Assembly (NCBI RefSeq): GCF_014635285.1
Contig: NZ_BMCR01000008.1
Span: 124,001-188,000 of the forward strand
Source: Stappia taiwanensis
Lineage (GTDB): Bacteria; Pseudomonadota; Alphaproteobacteria; Rhizobiales; Stappiaceae
Direction: 5' to 3'
Length of the DNA: 64,000 bases
Below are positions 43,859 through 54,185 of this stretch, piece by piece. Each line of letters begins with the position of its first letter. Within the stretch, counting starts at the first letter, position 1. Under the pieces are notes generated by a model that worked only from the letters and a program-made list of their open reading frames with translations, was not told the origin of the DNA and made no database searches. The position numbers were made by a program, and so were the translations under genes.

Positions 43859-44797
43859 CTATGCTTCTTGCGCGATTTCCAGTGGCTCGAACCGGAAACC
43901 GCCCGCATCCGCCTTCAGCCGACCGAAGACAGGCGCGGGAAAGTGGTAAGGCGCGAGAATGGTGTCGCCGCTGGCGGCCTCGGCGAGCAGGGCACGCCGG
44001 GTCTCGCGGGCCAGATCCGGGTCCTCGCAAAAGTTGCTGACGACGCGCTCATCGGCCAGTTGCAGCGGGTGGTGTACCGCGTCGGCGAGGAACAGGATGT
44101 CGCCCGCGCCGGTGTCGAGCGCGACCACGACCATGCCCGGGCAATGCCCCGGCGCCGGGCGCAGACGCAGGCCCGGCGCGACGTCCGCATCCGGCGCGAC
44201 CTCCTCGAACCCGACGGTTTCGACGATCGGCAGCACGCTGTCGGCAAACGCCCCGTGCAGGGTGTCGCCGTCCGGCGTTTGCGCGTGAACGGCTGTCCAG
44301 TGCGCCAGTTCACGCGCCGCGACCACATAGCGGGCGTTGGGAAAGGTGGGACGCCAGACCTCGCCATCGCGCACCGTGTTCCAGCCGACATGATCGGCAT
44401 GAAGGTGGGTGTTGATGACGATGTCGACGTCTTCCGGTGCGATACCGATGGCGGCCAGCGCCTGCAAGAAGGGCGTTTCGCGCATATGCCAGGCCGGCCG
44501 GTCGGGCCGGTTCTTGCCATTGCCAATCCCGCCGTCGATCAGGGCGGTGAAGGTCGGGGTCTCGACCACATAGCAGTTGAAGCTGAGCCGGACGGTGCCG
44601 GCGGCGGCATCCACCGTGCCCGCCGGAGACACCGCTTCGGCCGCCACCAGATCCGCCTGTGTCATGCCGCCGAAGATCGCCGCCGCCGGCCAGGCGACAT
44701 CCGCCAGATCCGGCAGGCAGGTCACCCGCACCTTACCGATCTCCAGACGGTCCAGATCCATGCCGCAGTCCGCAATATGCCGCCGGATGACCTTCAT
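43859..44797 (-). CDS. Metallo-beta-lactamase-fold hydrolase (lactonase-like)
   Basis: A 312-residue MBL-fold enzyme with an intact metal motif, NTHLHADHVGWN near residue 130, plus the downstream GHCPGM and ADAVHHP segments that provide further ligands. The overall pattern (LIDGGIGNGKNRPDRPAWHMRETPFLQAL before the motif) resembles AttM/pyridoxolactonase-like lactonases and related ring-opening hydrolases. It lies between the two paralogous binding-protein genes. The start at 44797 avoids overlap with the preceding gene; an ATG 16 codons upstream (44845) is possible. The substrate is unknown; a lactone or lactam from the ring-cleavage step is plausible. Confidence 0.85.
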   Translation of the reverse strand: MKVIRRHIADCGMDLDRLEIGKVRVTCLPDLADVAWPAAAIFGGMTQADLVAAEAVSPAGTVDAAAGTVRLSFNCYVVETPTFTALIDGGIGNGKNRPDRPAWHMRETPFLQALAAIGIAPEDVDIVINTHLHADHVGWNTVRDGEVWRPTFPNARYVVAARELAHWTAVHAQTPDGDTLHGAFADSVLPIVETVGFEEVAPDADVAPGLRLRPAPGHCPGMVVVALDTGAGDILFLADAVHHPLQLADERVVSNFCEDPDLARETRRALLAEAASGDTILAPYHFPAPVFGRLKADAGGFRFEPLEIAQEA

Positions 44798-44810
44798 CGC
44801 CCCGAGGTCC

Positions 44811-45977
44811 TCAAAGGTCGCAATCGGCGGCGAACGGGTCGCCATGGGCGGCCATGAGCTGCTTGCGCGTCTTCAGCGCCAGCTTCCCGGCATCGTCGCG
44901 CACCACCTGCATGGCGTACCAGTCCTGCACCGGATGCTGGTTCGTGCCGAAGCTGAAGCTGCCGCGAGTGCTTTGGAATTCTGTTGCCAGCATCGCCGCG
45001 CGGAAGGCCTCCGTGTCGTCCACGTCGCCGCCGGTCTCTTTGAGAGCCGAGGCGATGGCCAGCGCAGTGTCATAGCCTTGCGCCGCATACATGGTCGGCG
45101 CCCGTCCATAGGCTTCCTCGAAGCTGGCCACGAAAGCGCGGTTGGTGTCGTTGTCGAGATCGACATTCCAGGCGCCGGAAACATTGAGCCCCTCGGCGGC
45201 ATCGCCCACCGCCTTCAGGATCGCGTGATCCATGGACGGTTCGGCGATCACCATCGGAATGCTGCCGAGAAGGCCGGCCTGCTGGTACTGGCGCAGGAAG
45301 GCGATGCCGAGCCCGCCGGGCTGGAACTGGAACACCACATCCGGATTGGCGGCCTTGATCTGCGCCATTTCGGCGGCAAAATCGGTCTGATCAAGGCGGG
45401 TGTAGATCTCCCCGGCGATCTCACCGTCGAAGTAGCGCTTGAAACCGGTGATGGCATCCTTGCCGGCCTGATAGTTCGGCGCCAGCACGAAGGCGTTCTT
45501 GTACCCGAGGTCGCTGGCATTGCGGCCGGCGCTGCCCTGCATGGTGTCGGTCAGCCAGGACAGGACGAAGTAGTTCTTGTGGCACTCCTTGCCGGCGAAT
45601 TCGGAGGGGCCGGCATTGGGGCTGACGAAGATCGCCCCGGCATCGAGGATTTCCGGGACGGTGGCACCGGCCACGTTGGAAAAGACGATGCCGGTGAACA
45701 GCTTGACGCCTTCGTCGTTGAGGAACCGGTCGGCGATCTGCCGGCCGCTGCCCGGCTTCAGCGCATCGTCCTCCACCAGCACGTCGACCGGGACGTCGCC
45801 AAGCTTGCCCCCTTCCATGTCGATCGCCAGCTGGAAGCCGTCGCGAATGTCCTGACCGAGATAGCCGGCGGGGCCCGACAAGGTGGTGATCATGCCGATC
45901 TTGACCGGATCGGCGGCCAGGGCGGCGGATGTGCACAGGGTCGCCGCGACGGCGGTCGACAGAAGGCTCTTCAACAT
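44811..45977 (-). CDS. LivK-type ABC substrate-binding protein, copy 2
   Basis: A 388-residue periplasmic binding protein, paralogous to the one encoded at 42531-43697. The signal peptide MLKSLLSTAVAATLCTSAALA precedes ADPVKIGMITTLSGPAGYLGQD. Most of the ligand-domain landmarks are shared (IVFSNVAGATVPEILDAG, NAFVLAPNYQAGKDAI, FRYF-like segments, GGLGIAFLRQYQQAG), but side chains differ at many surface and probable cleft sites, for example the QNDSLHES region of copy 1 against LTDTMQGS here. It may bind a second, related ligand and feed the same LivHMGF transporter. It precedes the MBL-fold gene by 13 bases. Confidence 0.9.
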   Translation of the reverse strand: MLKSLLSTAVAATLCTSAALAADPVKIGMITTLSGPAGYLGQDIRDGFQLAIDMEGGKLGDVPVDVLVEDDALKPGSGRQIADRFLNDEGVKLFTGIVFSNVAGATVPEILDAGAIFVSPNAGPSEFAGKECHKNYFVLSWLTDTMQGSAGRNASDLGYKNAFVLAPNYQAGKDAITGFKRYFDGEIAGEIYTRLDQTDFAAEMAQIKAANPDVVFQFQPGGLGIAFLRQYQQAGLLGSIPMVIAEPSMDHAILKAVGDAAEGLNVSGAWNVDLDNDTNRAFVASFEEAYGRAPTMYAAQGYDTALAIASALKETGGDVDDTEAFRAAMLATEFQSTRGSFSFGTNQHPVQDWYAMQVVRDDAGKLALKTRKQLMAAHGDPFAADCDL

Positions 45978-46048
45978 TGTTCTTCTTTCTCTCCCGAACA
46001 GGAATCGGCGCCAGGCGCCCGGTTCATGCGTGATGTGCCGCTGGCGCG

Positions 46049-47608
<1,560 letters not shown>

Positions 47609-47612
<4 letters not shown>

Positions 47613-49912
47613 TGATCCACGTTGCTGCGGCGGCCGGCTGCGTCATGCATGGCACGCCAGATTCGTTCGCTGGTGAGCGGCATTTGCAGGCCGCGCACCC
47701 CGAAGGGAGAAAGCGCATCGCCGACCGCGTTGACGATGGCCGCCGGGATGCCGATGCATCCCGCCTCGCCAACGCCCTTGGCGCCGAGCGGATTGGTTGG
47801 GGAGGGTGTTTCGATCTTCTCGATCCGGACCGGGGGAATGTCGGCAGCGCGCGGCACCGCGTAATCCATCAGCGAGCCGGTCAGCATCTGGCCATCCTCG
47901 TCATAGACGATGCGCTCCATCAGCGCTTCGCCGAGGCCCTGCGCCATGCCGCCGACAAGCTGCCCGCGCACCAGCATCGGATTGAGCACCACGCCGGCGT
48001 CATCCACCCAGACCACCTCGTCGATGGTGGGCGTTCCGGTGTCTTCGTCGATGATGACGGAGGCAATGCAGCAGCCGCTGGCCCAGGCCTCGCCATCGGC
48101 GTGGAAGACCACGGAGGAACACAGCGCCGCCTCCTTGGGATCCCCTGTTTCCGGTCCGAGCAGATGCCCGGCCAACGCTTCCCAGGTGGCCATGCGCCCT
48201 TGATCGCTGGCGACGGAAACCCCGGCGTCACCCGGTACGATCTCGTCTTCGCCGCACTGCAGGAGTTCCGCCCCGGCCCGGCGGATCTGCTCCAGCAGCC
48301 CCTCACAGGCCCGGACCATGGCGCCGCCGCCAATCGCGGTACTGCGGCTGGCGAGCGCGCCAATGCCGGTCGGGCTCTCGCCGGTGTCGCCATGGCGCAC
48401 GGTCACCCGCTCCGGCGAGACACGCATCAGATCGGCGACAATCTGCGAAAACGCGGTTTCCCGGCCCTGCCCCTGTGCGCTCGATCCGGTCGCGGCGATG
48501 ATCGTGCCGTCGCGGCAGAGCGACGCGGTGGCGCTCTCCCAGCCCTGGCCGCAGGGCTCGATGTAAAGACTGACGCCGATGCCGAAGATCTTGCCATCCC
48601 GGCGCAGCTCCGCCTGACGGGCACGCAGGGCGTCGTAGCCGGCATGATGCCGCGCCATGTCGACCAAAGCTTGATAGTTGCCGGAATCAAGCGTTTCGCC
48701 GGTCGGCGTCGCATAGGGGAAAGCGTCGGCGGCAATCAGATTGCGCCGGCGGAACTCCAGCGGATCGAGCGACAGGACGCGAGCGGCCTCGTCCATCAGC
48801 CGCTCCATCAGCATGGTCGCTTCCGGCCGGCCGGCGCCGCGATAAATGCCAACGGCCGCGCGATTGGCGAAATACCCTTTCGCGCCGATATCGATGTCCT
48901 CGACCCGATAGGGCCCGGGCAGGATCCGCCCGGCGTTGCGGGCCGGGATCACCGCGCTGAACGGCATCCAGCTTCCGAGCTGGAAGGCGAGCTTCGCCCG
49001 CAGCCCCAAAACCGTGCCGTCGGCGGCAACAGCCAGCTCGCCGGAGGTGGTGGCACCGCGCCCGTGGGTTGCCGCCAGAAGGTCGTCGCTGCGGGTGGCG
49101 CACCACTTGACCGGCGCACCGAGCCGGCGCGCGGCAAAGGCCACCATCACATCCTCGGGATAGATCGATGCCTTGCCGCCGAAGGCCCCGCCCACATCCG
49201 GCGCGATCACGCGGACCTGCGCCAGCGGCAAAGCCAGCATGCGGGCGAGATCATCCCGCGCCCGGTGCGGCGTCTGGGTCGAGAGCCAGGCGGTCAGCCG
49301 CCCCTCCCGCCAGTCGGCCAGCGCGGCGCGCGGCTCCAGCGCCATCGGCGCCAGCAGGGAGTGCTCAACCGTGACGCCAACCACATGATCGGCGGCTGCG
49401 AAGGCCGCATCCGCATCGCCGGACCGCCAGTCATGGCTCAGCACCTCGGGGGTCAGGACCTCCGGGCGGTCCTCTCCCGAGGCAACGGACAAGGGCTCGA
49501 TGTCCAGTCCGGCGAGCTGCGCCGCGTCGCGGGCAATCGCCCGTGAGGTGGCGACAATCGCCGCGACCGGCTGGCCGACCGCCTCGACCCGCTCCGCCGC
49601 CAGCACATGCATCGGCTGCGGGCGGACATCGGGGATCAGAAGATTGATTGCCGCAGCGCCGAGACCGGCAAGATCGGCCGCGGTGAAAACCGCCACCACA
49701 CCATCGAGGGCGCGGGCCTCCTCCAGATCCAGCTCGACGATCTCGCCATGGGCGAACTGGCTGCGGACGAATTCCAGATGAAGGCAGCCCTCCGGGGTCA
49801 GATCGTCGACATAGCGGCCCTGGCCGGTGACAAGCCGCCGGTCCTCGCGCCGGCGCAGGGCCTCACCCATCCAGCTCTTTCCGGCCTTGTCGATCTGTCC
49901 GTTCGCGTCCAA
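47609..49912 (-). CDS. Molybdenum hydroxylase large subunit (xanthine dehydrogenase family)
   Basis: A 767-residue molybdopterin-binding subunit, full length for CoxL-like proteins. GGAFGGK is at residues 241-247, IYRGAGRPEA at 356-365 (the active-site loop) and the catalytic-base region GVGEAGCIG near residue 735. The loop is the YRGAGR form, not the CSFR form of true CO dehydrogenase, so CO oxidation is unlikely and hydroxylation of an N-heteroaromatic or other aromatic is favoured. It is first gene of the minus-strand unit, divergent from a LysR gene, while its small and medium subunits lie at the other end of the same unit. Confidence 0.92.
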
Positions 49913-50006
49913 GAGAGGTTCTCCGCCCGCCGCGCCCGCCGGGCGCCGCCTTTCCTAAACTTCCCTCAGGAAATCACGGGCGACATCTATACGACAATCC
50001 TGTTTC

Positions 50007-50021
50007 ATCGTATTAATTGAT
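50007..50021. promoter_or_regulatory. T-N11-A type LysR site between the molybdenum operon and its LysR gene
   Basis: ATCGTATTAATTGAT (50007-50021) has inverted arms ATC and GAT nine bases apart, a T-N11-A layout. It lies in the only AT-rich part of the 138-base divergent gap. A wider pair, ATCGT (50007-50011) and ACGAT (50030-50034), also exists. Arms are short, so this is a weak prediction. Confidence 0.4.
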
Positions 50022-50050
50022 AACCAAAAACGATAAATAAGGTTTGCGCG

Positions 50051-50962
50051 ATGAAGGTCACCCTCCGACAGATCGAGTGCTTTCTGGCGGTTGCCGAATT
50101 CGGCAATTTTTCAAGGGCATCCCGGCGCATGAACCTGGCGCAACCCGCCTTGTCGCAGGCGATCCGCGACCTTGAGGCGGAACTGGCCACCCGACTGTTC
50201 GACCGCACCACCCGGCGCGTGGAGCTGACCGAGGCGGGACGGGAATTCCGCGCCTCGGCGCAGAAGATCTATGAGGATCTGGAAGATGCGGTGCAAAGCG
50301 TGCACGACCTGGCCGAACGCAAGCGCGGGCGTATCCGCATCGCCGCCCCGCCCTTGCTGGCGGCGGTGGTGTTGCCGCAGGCGATTGCCGATTTCCGCCG
50401 CCGGCATCCCGGCATTTCCGTGGAGCTGGCCGATGTCGGCACCGAGCAGATCCTCGACAGCGTCCGCAGCGGCCGGGCCGATTGCGGCCTCGGCACCTTC
50501 TCTCCGGCGGAGGACGGGATCGAGCGGGTGCCGCTCAGCCGCGACAGCCTGATGCTGTTCTGCGACCAGAAAAGCGCCTTCAACGGTGCCGCATCGGTGA
50601 GCTGGGCCGACCTCGCCGGCCAGCCGCTGATCACCCTGACCCGGGACAGCGGCATCCGACTGCTGGTCGAGGTCGGCTTCGAGACAGCGGAGGTGCCCCT
50701 GAAGCCGGCTTACGAGGTGTCGCAGATCACCACCGCCATCGCCCTGGTGGAAGCCGGTCTCGGTATTGCCGTGCTGCCAACCTATGCGCTGGCGGCGGCG
50801 CAATACCGCAAGGTCTCGGGCAAACTGCTGACCGGCCCGAGCATTTCCCGCGAGGTGGTGATGATCCATGCCACCGGCCGCTCGGTCTCACCGGCCGTTT
50901 CCGCCTTTTCGGCGGTGCTGCGGCGCTATGCGCAGCAGCTCACCCCGCGCGAGACCAGTTGA
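50051..50962 (+). CDS. LysR-family regulator of the molybdenum hydroxylase operon
   Basis: A 303-residue LysR protein with the HTH at residues about 17-45 (FGNFSRASRRMNLAQPALSQAIRDLEAELATRLFDRTTRRVELTEAG) and an effector domain from residue 90 (RIRIAAPPLLAAVVLPQAIADFRRRHPGISVELADVG). The layout and the PPLLAAVVLP lead resemble CbbR/BenM-like activators of aromatic catabolism. It is divergent from the long molybdenum-hydroxylase operon and is probably its activator. The ATG at 50051 follows AAATAAGG. It ends four bases before the convergent hydrolase gene stop. Confidence 0.85.
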   Translation: MKVTLRQIECFLAVAEFGNFSRASRRMNLAQPALSQAIRDLEAELATRLFDRTTRRVELTEAGREFRASAQKIYEDLEDAVQSVHDLAERKRGRIRIAAPPLLAAVVLPQAIADFRRRHPGISVELADVGTEQILDSVRSGRADCGLGTFSPAEDGIERVPLSRDSLMLFCDQKSAFNGAASVSWADLAGQPLITLTRDSGIRLLVEVGFETAEVPLKPAYEVSQITTAIALVEAGLGIAVLPTYALAAAQYRKVSGKLLTGPSISREVVMIHATGRSVSPAVSAFSAVLRRYAQQLTPRETS

Positions 50963-50966
50963 GGCG

Positions 50967-51878
50967 TCAAGCGCCTGCCGGTGTCTGGCGCGTGCCAATC
51001 AGCGCCAGCAGTGCCCGCGTCAGCTCCGTGTCCTCCCGGGCAAGATCCAGCACCACATCGAAATGATTGCGCCCAGCCACTTTCAGCAAGGTGGAGGGAA
51101 ATCCTGCCCCCTGCCAGAGCCGGTGATAACCGATGGACTGGCGTTCGAACCCGGCCGGTTCGCCCTCCGCATAGGCGGTGATGATCGGGCAGCCGCAGGC
51201 CGGCAGGTTGAGCGCCGGACTCAGGCTGGCAACATCACCGTCTTCGAGCGGCAGCCACTCGCGCACGAAGGAGTGCGCAATCGGGCCGAGGTGAAACAAC
51301 CCGCTGATCGGCATAGCGCCCTTGATCAGGGTCTCCGGCACATCGAACGCCCGGTGCCAGCCGCCGGACAAGAGCGCTCCGGTGAGATGGCCGCCGGCGG
51401 AACTGCCGCCCACATAGATCCGCTCCGGATCGAGGCCATAGTCGCCCCCTTCACGCCAGAGGAAGGCTGCGGCCGCGCGCACCTCGCGCACGATCTCCTG
51501 CAGATCCACCTCCGGCGCCAAGCGGTAGTCGACCACCGCCGTGGCGATGCCATGGGCGGCCAGGGTGCTGGCCATGAAGGCGGAGTCGCGTTTCGACAGC
51601 GCCCGCCAATAGCCGCCGTGGATGAACAGGAACACCGGGCGCGGCGTGTCACCGAGCCCATAGATATCAAGGGTCTGGCCGCTTTGCCGGTCATAGACCA
51701 CATCGAGATGACCGGGACAGGCGACACGCGCCGCGTCCGAGCCTGCGCGGTAGTCGCGCATGGCCGCCTCGAAGGTCTCCAGCGGCACCGAAGCGCGCGC
51801 GTTGTAATCGCGGTCGATCTCCGCGCGCGGCAGCGCCGCTTCCGTGTCGAGCCCCGCTTCATTGTTGAGCATGGTCAT
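50967..51878 (-). CDS. Alpha/beta hydrolase, probable arylformamidase
   Basis: A 303-residue alpha/beta hydrolase of the esterase/HSL type. The oxyanion-hole motif is FIHGGYWRAL near residue 76 and the nucleophile elbow GGSSAGGHL near residue 150, with a C-terminal GRNHFDVV supplying the catalytic His. This form is found as the kynurenine formamidase of several bacteria and animals (AFMID-type), distinct from the cyclase-like KynB. With kynureninase encoded just upstream, N-formylkynurenine to kynurenine plus formate is the likely reaction. The gene lies 113 bases after kynU on the same strand. No tryptophan dioxygenase gene is in the window. Confidence 0.82.
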   Translation of the reverse strand: MTMLNNEAGLDTEAALPRAEIDRDYNARASVPLETFEAAMRDYRAGSDAARVACPGHLDVVYDRQSGQTLDIYGLGDTPRPVFLFIHGGYWRALSKRDSAFMASTLAAHGIATAVVDYRLAPEVDLQEIVREVRAAAAFLWREGGDYGLDPERIYVGGSSAGGHLTGALLSGGWHRAFDVPETLIKGAMPISGLFHLGPIAHSFVREWLPLEDGDVASLSPALNLPACGCPIITAYAEGEPAGFERQSIGYHRLWQGAGFPSTLLKVAGRNHFDVVLDLAREDTELTRALLALIGTRQTPAGA

Positions 51879-51896
51879 TGGCGTGGTCTCCTCCCA

Positions 51897-51935
51897 TTGC
51901 CGATCCCGGTTGCCGATCCCGGCTACCGATCACGG
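51897..51935. repeat. 13-base tandem repeat between kynU and the formamidase-like gene
   Basis: TTGCCGATCCCGG occurs twice in perfect tandem (51897-51909, 51910-51922), followed by a degenerate third copy CTACCGATCACGG (51923-51935). It lies in the 113-base spacer within the kyn operon, upstream of the formamidase start. Function unknown; it could vary in copy number. Confidence 0.7.
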
Positions 51936-51991
51936 CATCCGGGGCGGTCCCTGATACAGGACCGGCCCGAAAGCGTCCATCCAGCGCCGGA

Positions 51992-53260
51992 TCAGGTCAC
52001 GGCGCGGCGCGCGGCAAAGCGCGGATCGCGCCAGCTTTCGCTTTCCAGCACCTCCACCAGCGCCGTCGCGGCCACATGAATGTCGTGGTAGCTGAGATAG
52101 GCAGGCGCCATGCCGAAGCGCATCAGATTGGGTGCCCGGAAGTCGCCGACGATGCCTCTGGCGATCAGCGCCTGAATGATGGCATAGCCGTCTGGATGGG
52201 TGATCGACACCTGGCTGCCCCGCTCCGCGGCTGCCTGCGGCGTTACGATCTCCGCCCCATGCGCCGCGCAAGGTTCGCGCACCAGATCCATGAACAGATC
52301 GGTCAGCGCCAGGCTTTTCGCCCGGATCTCGGCCATGTCCACATCCTCGATGGCGGCAAGCCCGGCGTTGAGCGCCCGCATCGACAGGATCGGCTGGGTG
52401 CCACACAGAAGGCGCCGGGCGCCGGCGTCGGGCCGGTAGCCCAGTTCGAAGGCGAAGGGCGCGGCATGCCCCCACCAGCCGGACAGCGGTTGGCGCAGGG
52501 TTTCATGGTGCCGGTGGGCGGCATAGATGAAGGCCGGCGACCCGGGGCCGCAGTTCAGGTATTTGTAGGTGCAGCCGACCGCCAGATCGGCGTTGGACGC
52601 ATCAAGCGCCACCGGCAGGATGCCGGCGGAGTGGCACAGGTCCCAGACCACCACCGCGCCCGCCTCATGGACGCGCCGGGTCAGCGCCGCCATGTCGCGC
52701 AAGGCGCCGGTGCGATAGTCGACGTGATTGACCAGCACCACCGCCGTGCGCTCGCCGATCAGCTCTTCCAGGGTGGCGCCATCCACCCCCTCCAGCAAAA
52801 GGGTCACATCCGGCCGGCCGGCGACCACCCCTTCGGCGACGTAGAGATCGGTGGGAAAGCTGCCGCTTTCGGCGACGATCGTCGTGCGACCCGGGCGCAG
52901 CGACAGCCCCGCGTGCAGCGCCTTGTAGACGTTGACCGAGGTGGTGTCGCAGGCAACCGTTTGCCCCGCCTCCGCGCCGATCAGCGCGCCAATGCGGTCG
53001 CCGAGCCGGTCGGCCAGGGCGAACCAGCCGGCCTCGTTCCAACTGCCGACCAGCCCATCGGCCCATTCCTGCCGCAGCGCCGTCTCCATGTCGTCGAAGA
53101 CGGCCAGCGGCGCCGGCCCGAGCGAATTGCCGGCCAGATAGATCAGCCCCTCGGGCACATGAAAGCGGTCCCGGAGATGGGCCAGCGGATCGGCGGCGTC
53201 CCGGGCCTCGACCTCTGCCCGCATGGGCACGCCAGTGGAATGATCGCCAACCAGGGTCAT
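51992..53260 (-). CDS. kynU: Kynureninase (KynU)
   Basis: A 422-residue PLP-dependent hydrolase that splits kynurenine (or 3-hydroxykynurenine) to alanine and anthranilate (or 3-hydroxyanthranilate). The N-terminal GLIYLAGNSLGPAPLA is diagnostic, DTTSVNVYKALHAGL is the PLP-phosphate region, VVWDLCHSAGILPVAL holds the conserved Asp, and the PLP Lys is in VGCTYKYLNCGPGSPAFI. The ATG at 53260 follows GTGAGGA; a GTG four codons upstream is less likely. Its product can feed the HAAO-type enzyme 5 kb away if a kynurenine 3-monooxygenase is present elsewhere. Confidence 0.94.
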   Translation of the reverse strand: MTLVGDHSTGVPMRAEVEARDAADPLAHLRDRFHVPEGLIYLAGNSLGPAPLAVFDDMETALRQEWADGLVGSWNEAGWFALADRLGDRIGALIGAEAGQTVACDTTSVNVYKALHAGLSLRPGRTTIVAESGSFPTDLYVAEGVVAGRPDVTLLLEGVDGATLEELIGERTAVVLVNHVDYRTGALRDMAALTRRVHEAGAVVVWDLCHSAGILPVALDASNADLAVGCTYKYLNCGPGSPAFIYAAHRHHETLRQPLSGWWGHAAPFAFELGYRPDAGARRLLCGTQPILSMRALNAGLAAIEDVDMAEIRAKSLALTDLFMDLVREPCAAHGAEIVTPQAAAERGSQVSITHPDGYAIIQALIARGIVGDFRAPNLMRFGMAPAYLSYHDIHVAATALVEVLESESWRDPRFAARRAVT

Positions 53261-53374
53261 TTTCGTCCTCACATGCCTGTCGCCGGACTGTGTCTCCGGA
53301 CCATTCGTGCTTCAGAGGCAGATCATTCCCTCATTATCGAAAATGTCAATTAATATATATAATATGAGATATCC

Positions 53375-53407
53375 GCCTGTGATATATATAGTTTCAAGAT
53401 CACAGGC
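53375..53407. promoter_or_regulatory. Perfect inverted repeat abutting the gntR start codon
   Basis: GCCTGTGAT (53375-53383) and ATCACAGGC (53399-53407) are perfect 9-base inverted arms with a 15-base AT-rich spacer; the base after the right arm is the A of the gntR ATG. About 30 bases upstream is a run of alternating TA (53352-53360). The location between kynU and gntR suggests an operator for the GntR protein acting on both genes. If transcribed, the arms would also form a hairpin hiding the start codon region. Confidence 0.6.
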
Positions 53408-54163
53408 ATGGACCCAATGGCCAAGAGCGAAACCCCGACCAAGACCGAAGCCGCCTACCAGCGCCTGCGCCAGGAGATCCTGGAAACGCGGCTACGCCCG
53501 GGCGCGCCGCTGAAGCTCGGCGCCCTGCGCGATGCCTATGGCATCGGCTGGACCCCCTTGCGCGAGGCGCTGTCGCGGCTGGAGGCGGAGCATCTGGTGG
53601 TCTCCAGCAGCAACAAGGGCTTCAGCGTTGCGCCGGTCTCGGTGGAGGAGCTCAACGACCTGACCCGGGCGCGGCATCTGGTGGAATTGCCGCTCCTGGC
53701 CGAATCCATTGCCTGCGGCGACGACGGCTGGGAAACCGCGCTGGTCGCCGCCCATTACCGGCTGTCGCGCTGCAAGCCGCCGGTGGAAGATCCGCGCGAA
53801 CTGGTGATCAGCGACTGGGAACAGCGCCATGAGGAATTCCATCATGCACTGCTGGCCGCCAGCCGCTCCCCTTGGCTGATGCGGTTCTATCTGCAGATCA
53901 CCGACCAGACCCGCCGGCATCACCGGGTGCTGGCGATCACCCCCGGACTTTCCGCCGGCACCGGCGACGGCTGGCGTGACAGCCCGGCCTTTCACGCCCT
54001 GCAGGGCGCGCTGGCGCTTGAACCGCATACGGCACTGATGGAAGCGGCCCTTGACCGCAACACGGACACCGCGCTTGCCCTCATGGCCGAGCACATCCAG
54101 TTGATGAAGGGAGTGTTTGCCGTCGCCGATCTCGCCGGGTTGCCCGCCGCTCCCGGCGCCTGA
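53408..54163 (+). CDS. GntR-family regulator, FadR/FCD subgroup
   Basis: A 251-residue regulator. The wHTH of the GntR type occupies residues about 12-80 (EAAYQRLRQEILETRLRPGAPLKLGALRDAYGIGWTPLREALSRLEAEHLV), and an all-helical FCD effector domain covers residues 90-240 with the Asp/His metal-ligand pattern (ARHLVELPLL, HEEFHHALLAASRSPWL, AEHIQLMKGV). FCD regulators sense organic acids. Divergent from kynU, so probably controls kynurenine breakdown. The first ATG (53408) has no clear ribosome-binding site because the inverted repeat abuts it; an ATG three codons later (53417) is possible. Confidence 0.85.
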   Translation: MDPMAKSETPTKTEAAYQRLRQEILETRLRPGAPLKLGALRDAYGIGWTPLREALSRLEAEHLVVSSSNKGFSVAPVSVEELNDLTRARHLVELPLLAESIACGDDGWETALVAAHYRLSRCKPPVEDPRELVISDWEQRHEEFHHALLAASRSPWLMRFYLQITDQTRRHHRVLAITPGLSAGTGDGWRDSPAFHALQGALALEPHTALMEAALDRNTDTALALMAEHIQLMKGVFAVADLAGLPAAPGA

Positions 54164-54185
54164 CCGACAGCACAGCACCGGTCAG
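54160..54185. terminator. Short stem-loop between convergent gntR and lacI-type genes
   Basis: CTGACCG (54160-54166) and CGGTCAG (54179-54185) form a perfect 7-base stem with a 12-base loop. The arms contain both stop codons of the converging genes. No U-run. A weak bidirectional terminator candidate. Confidence 0.4.

Noticed and set aside
53345-53392. Origin or attachment site, because of the TA-rich run
   Set aside because: No iterons, DnaA boxes, tRNA gene or integrase are present. The AT-rich stretch is explained as the divergent kynU/gntR promoter.
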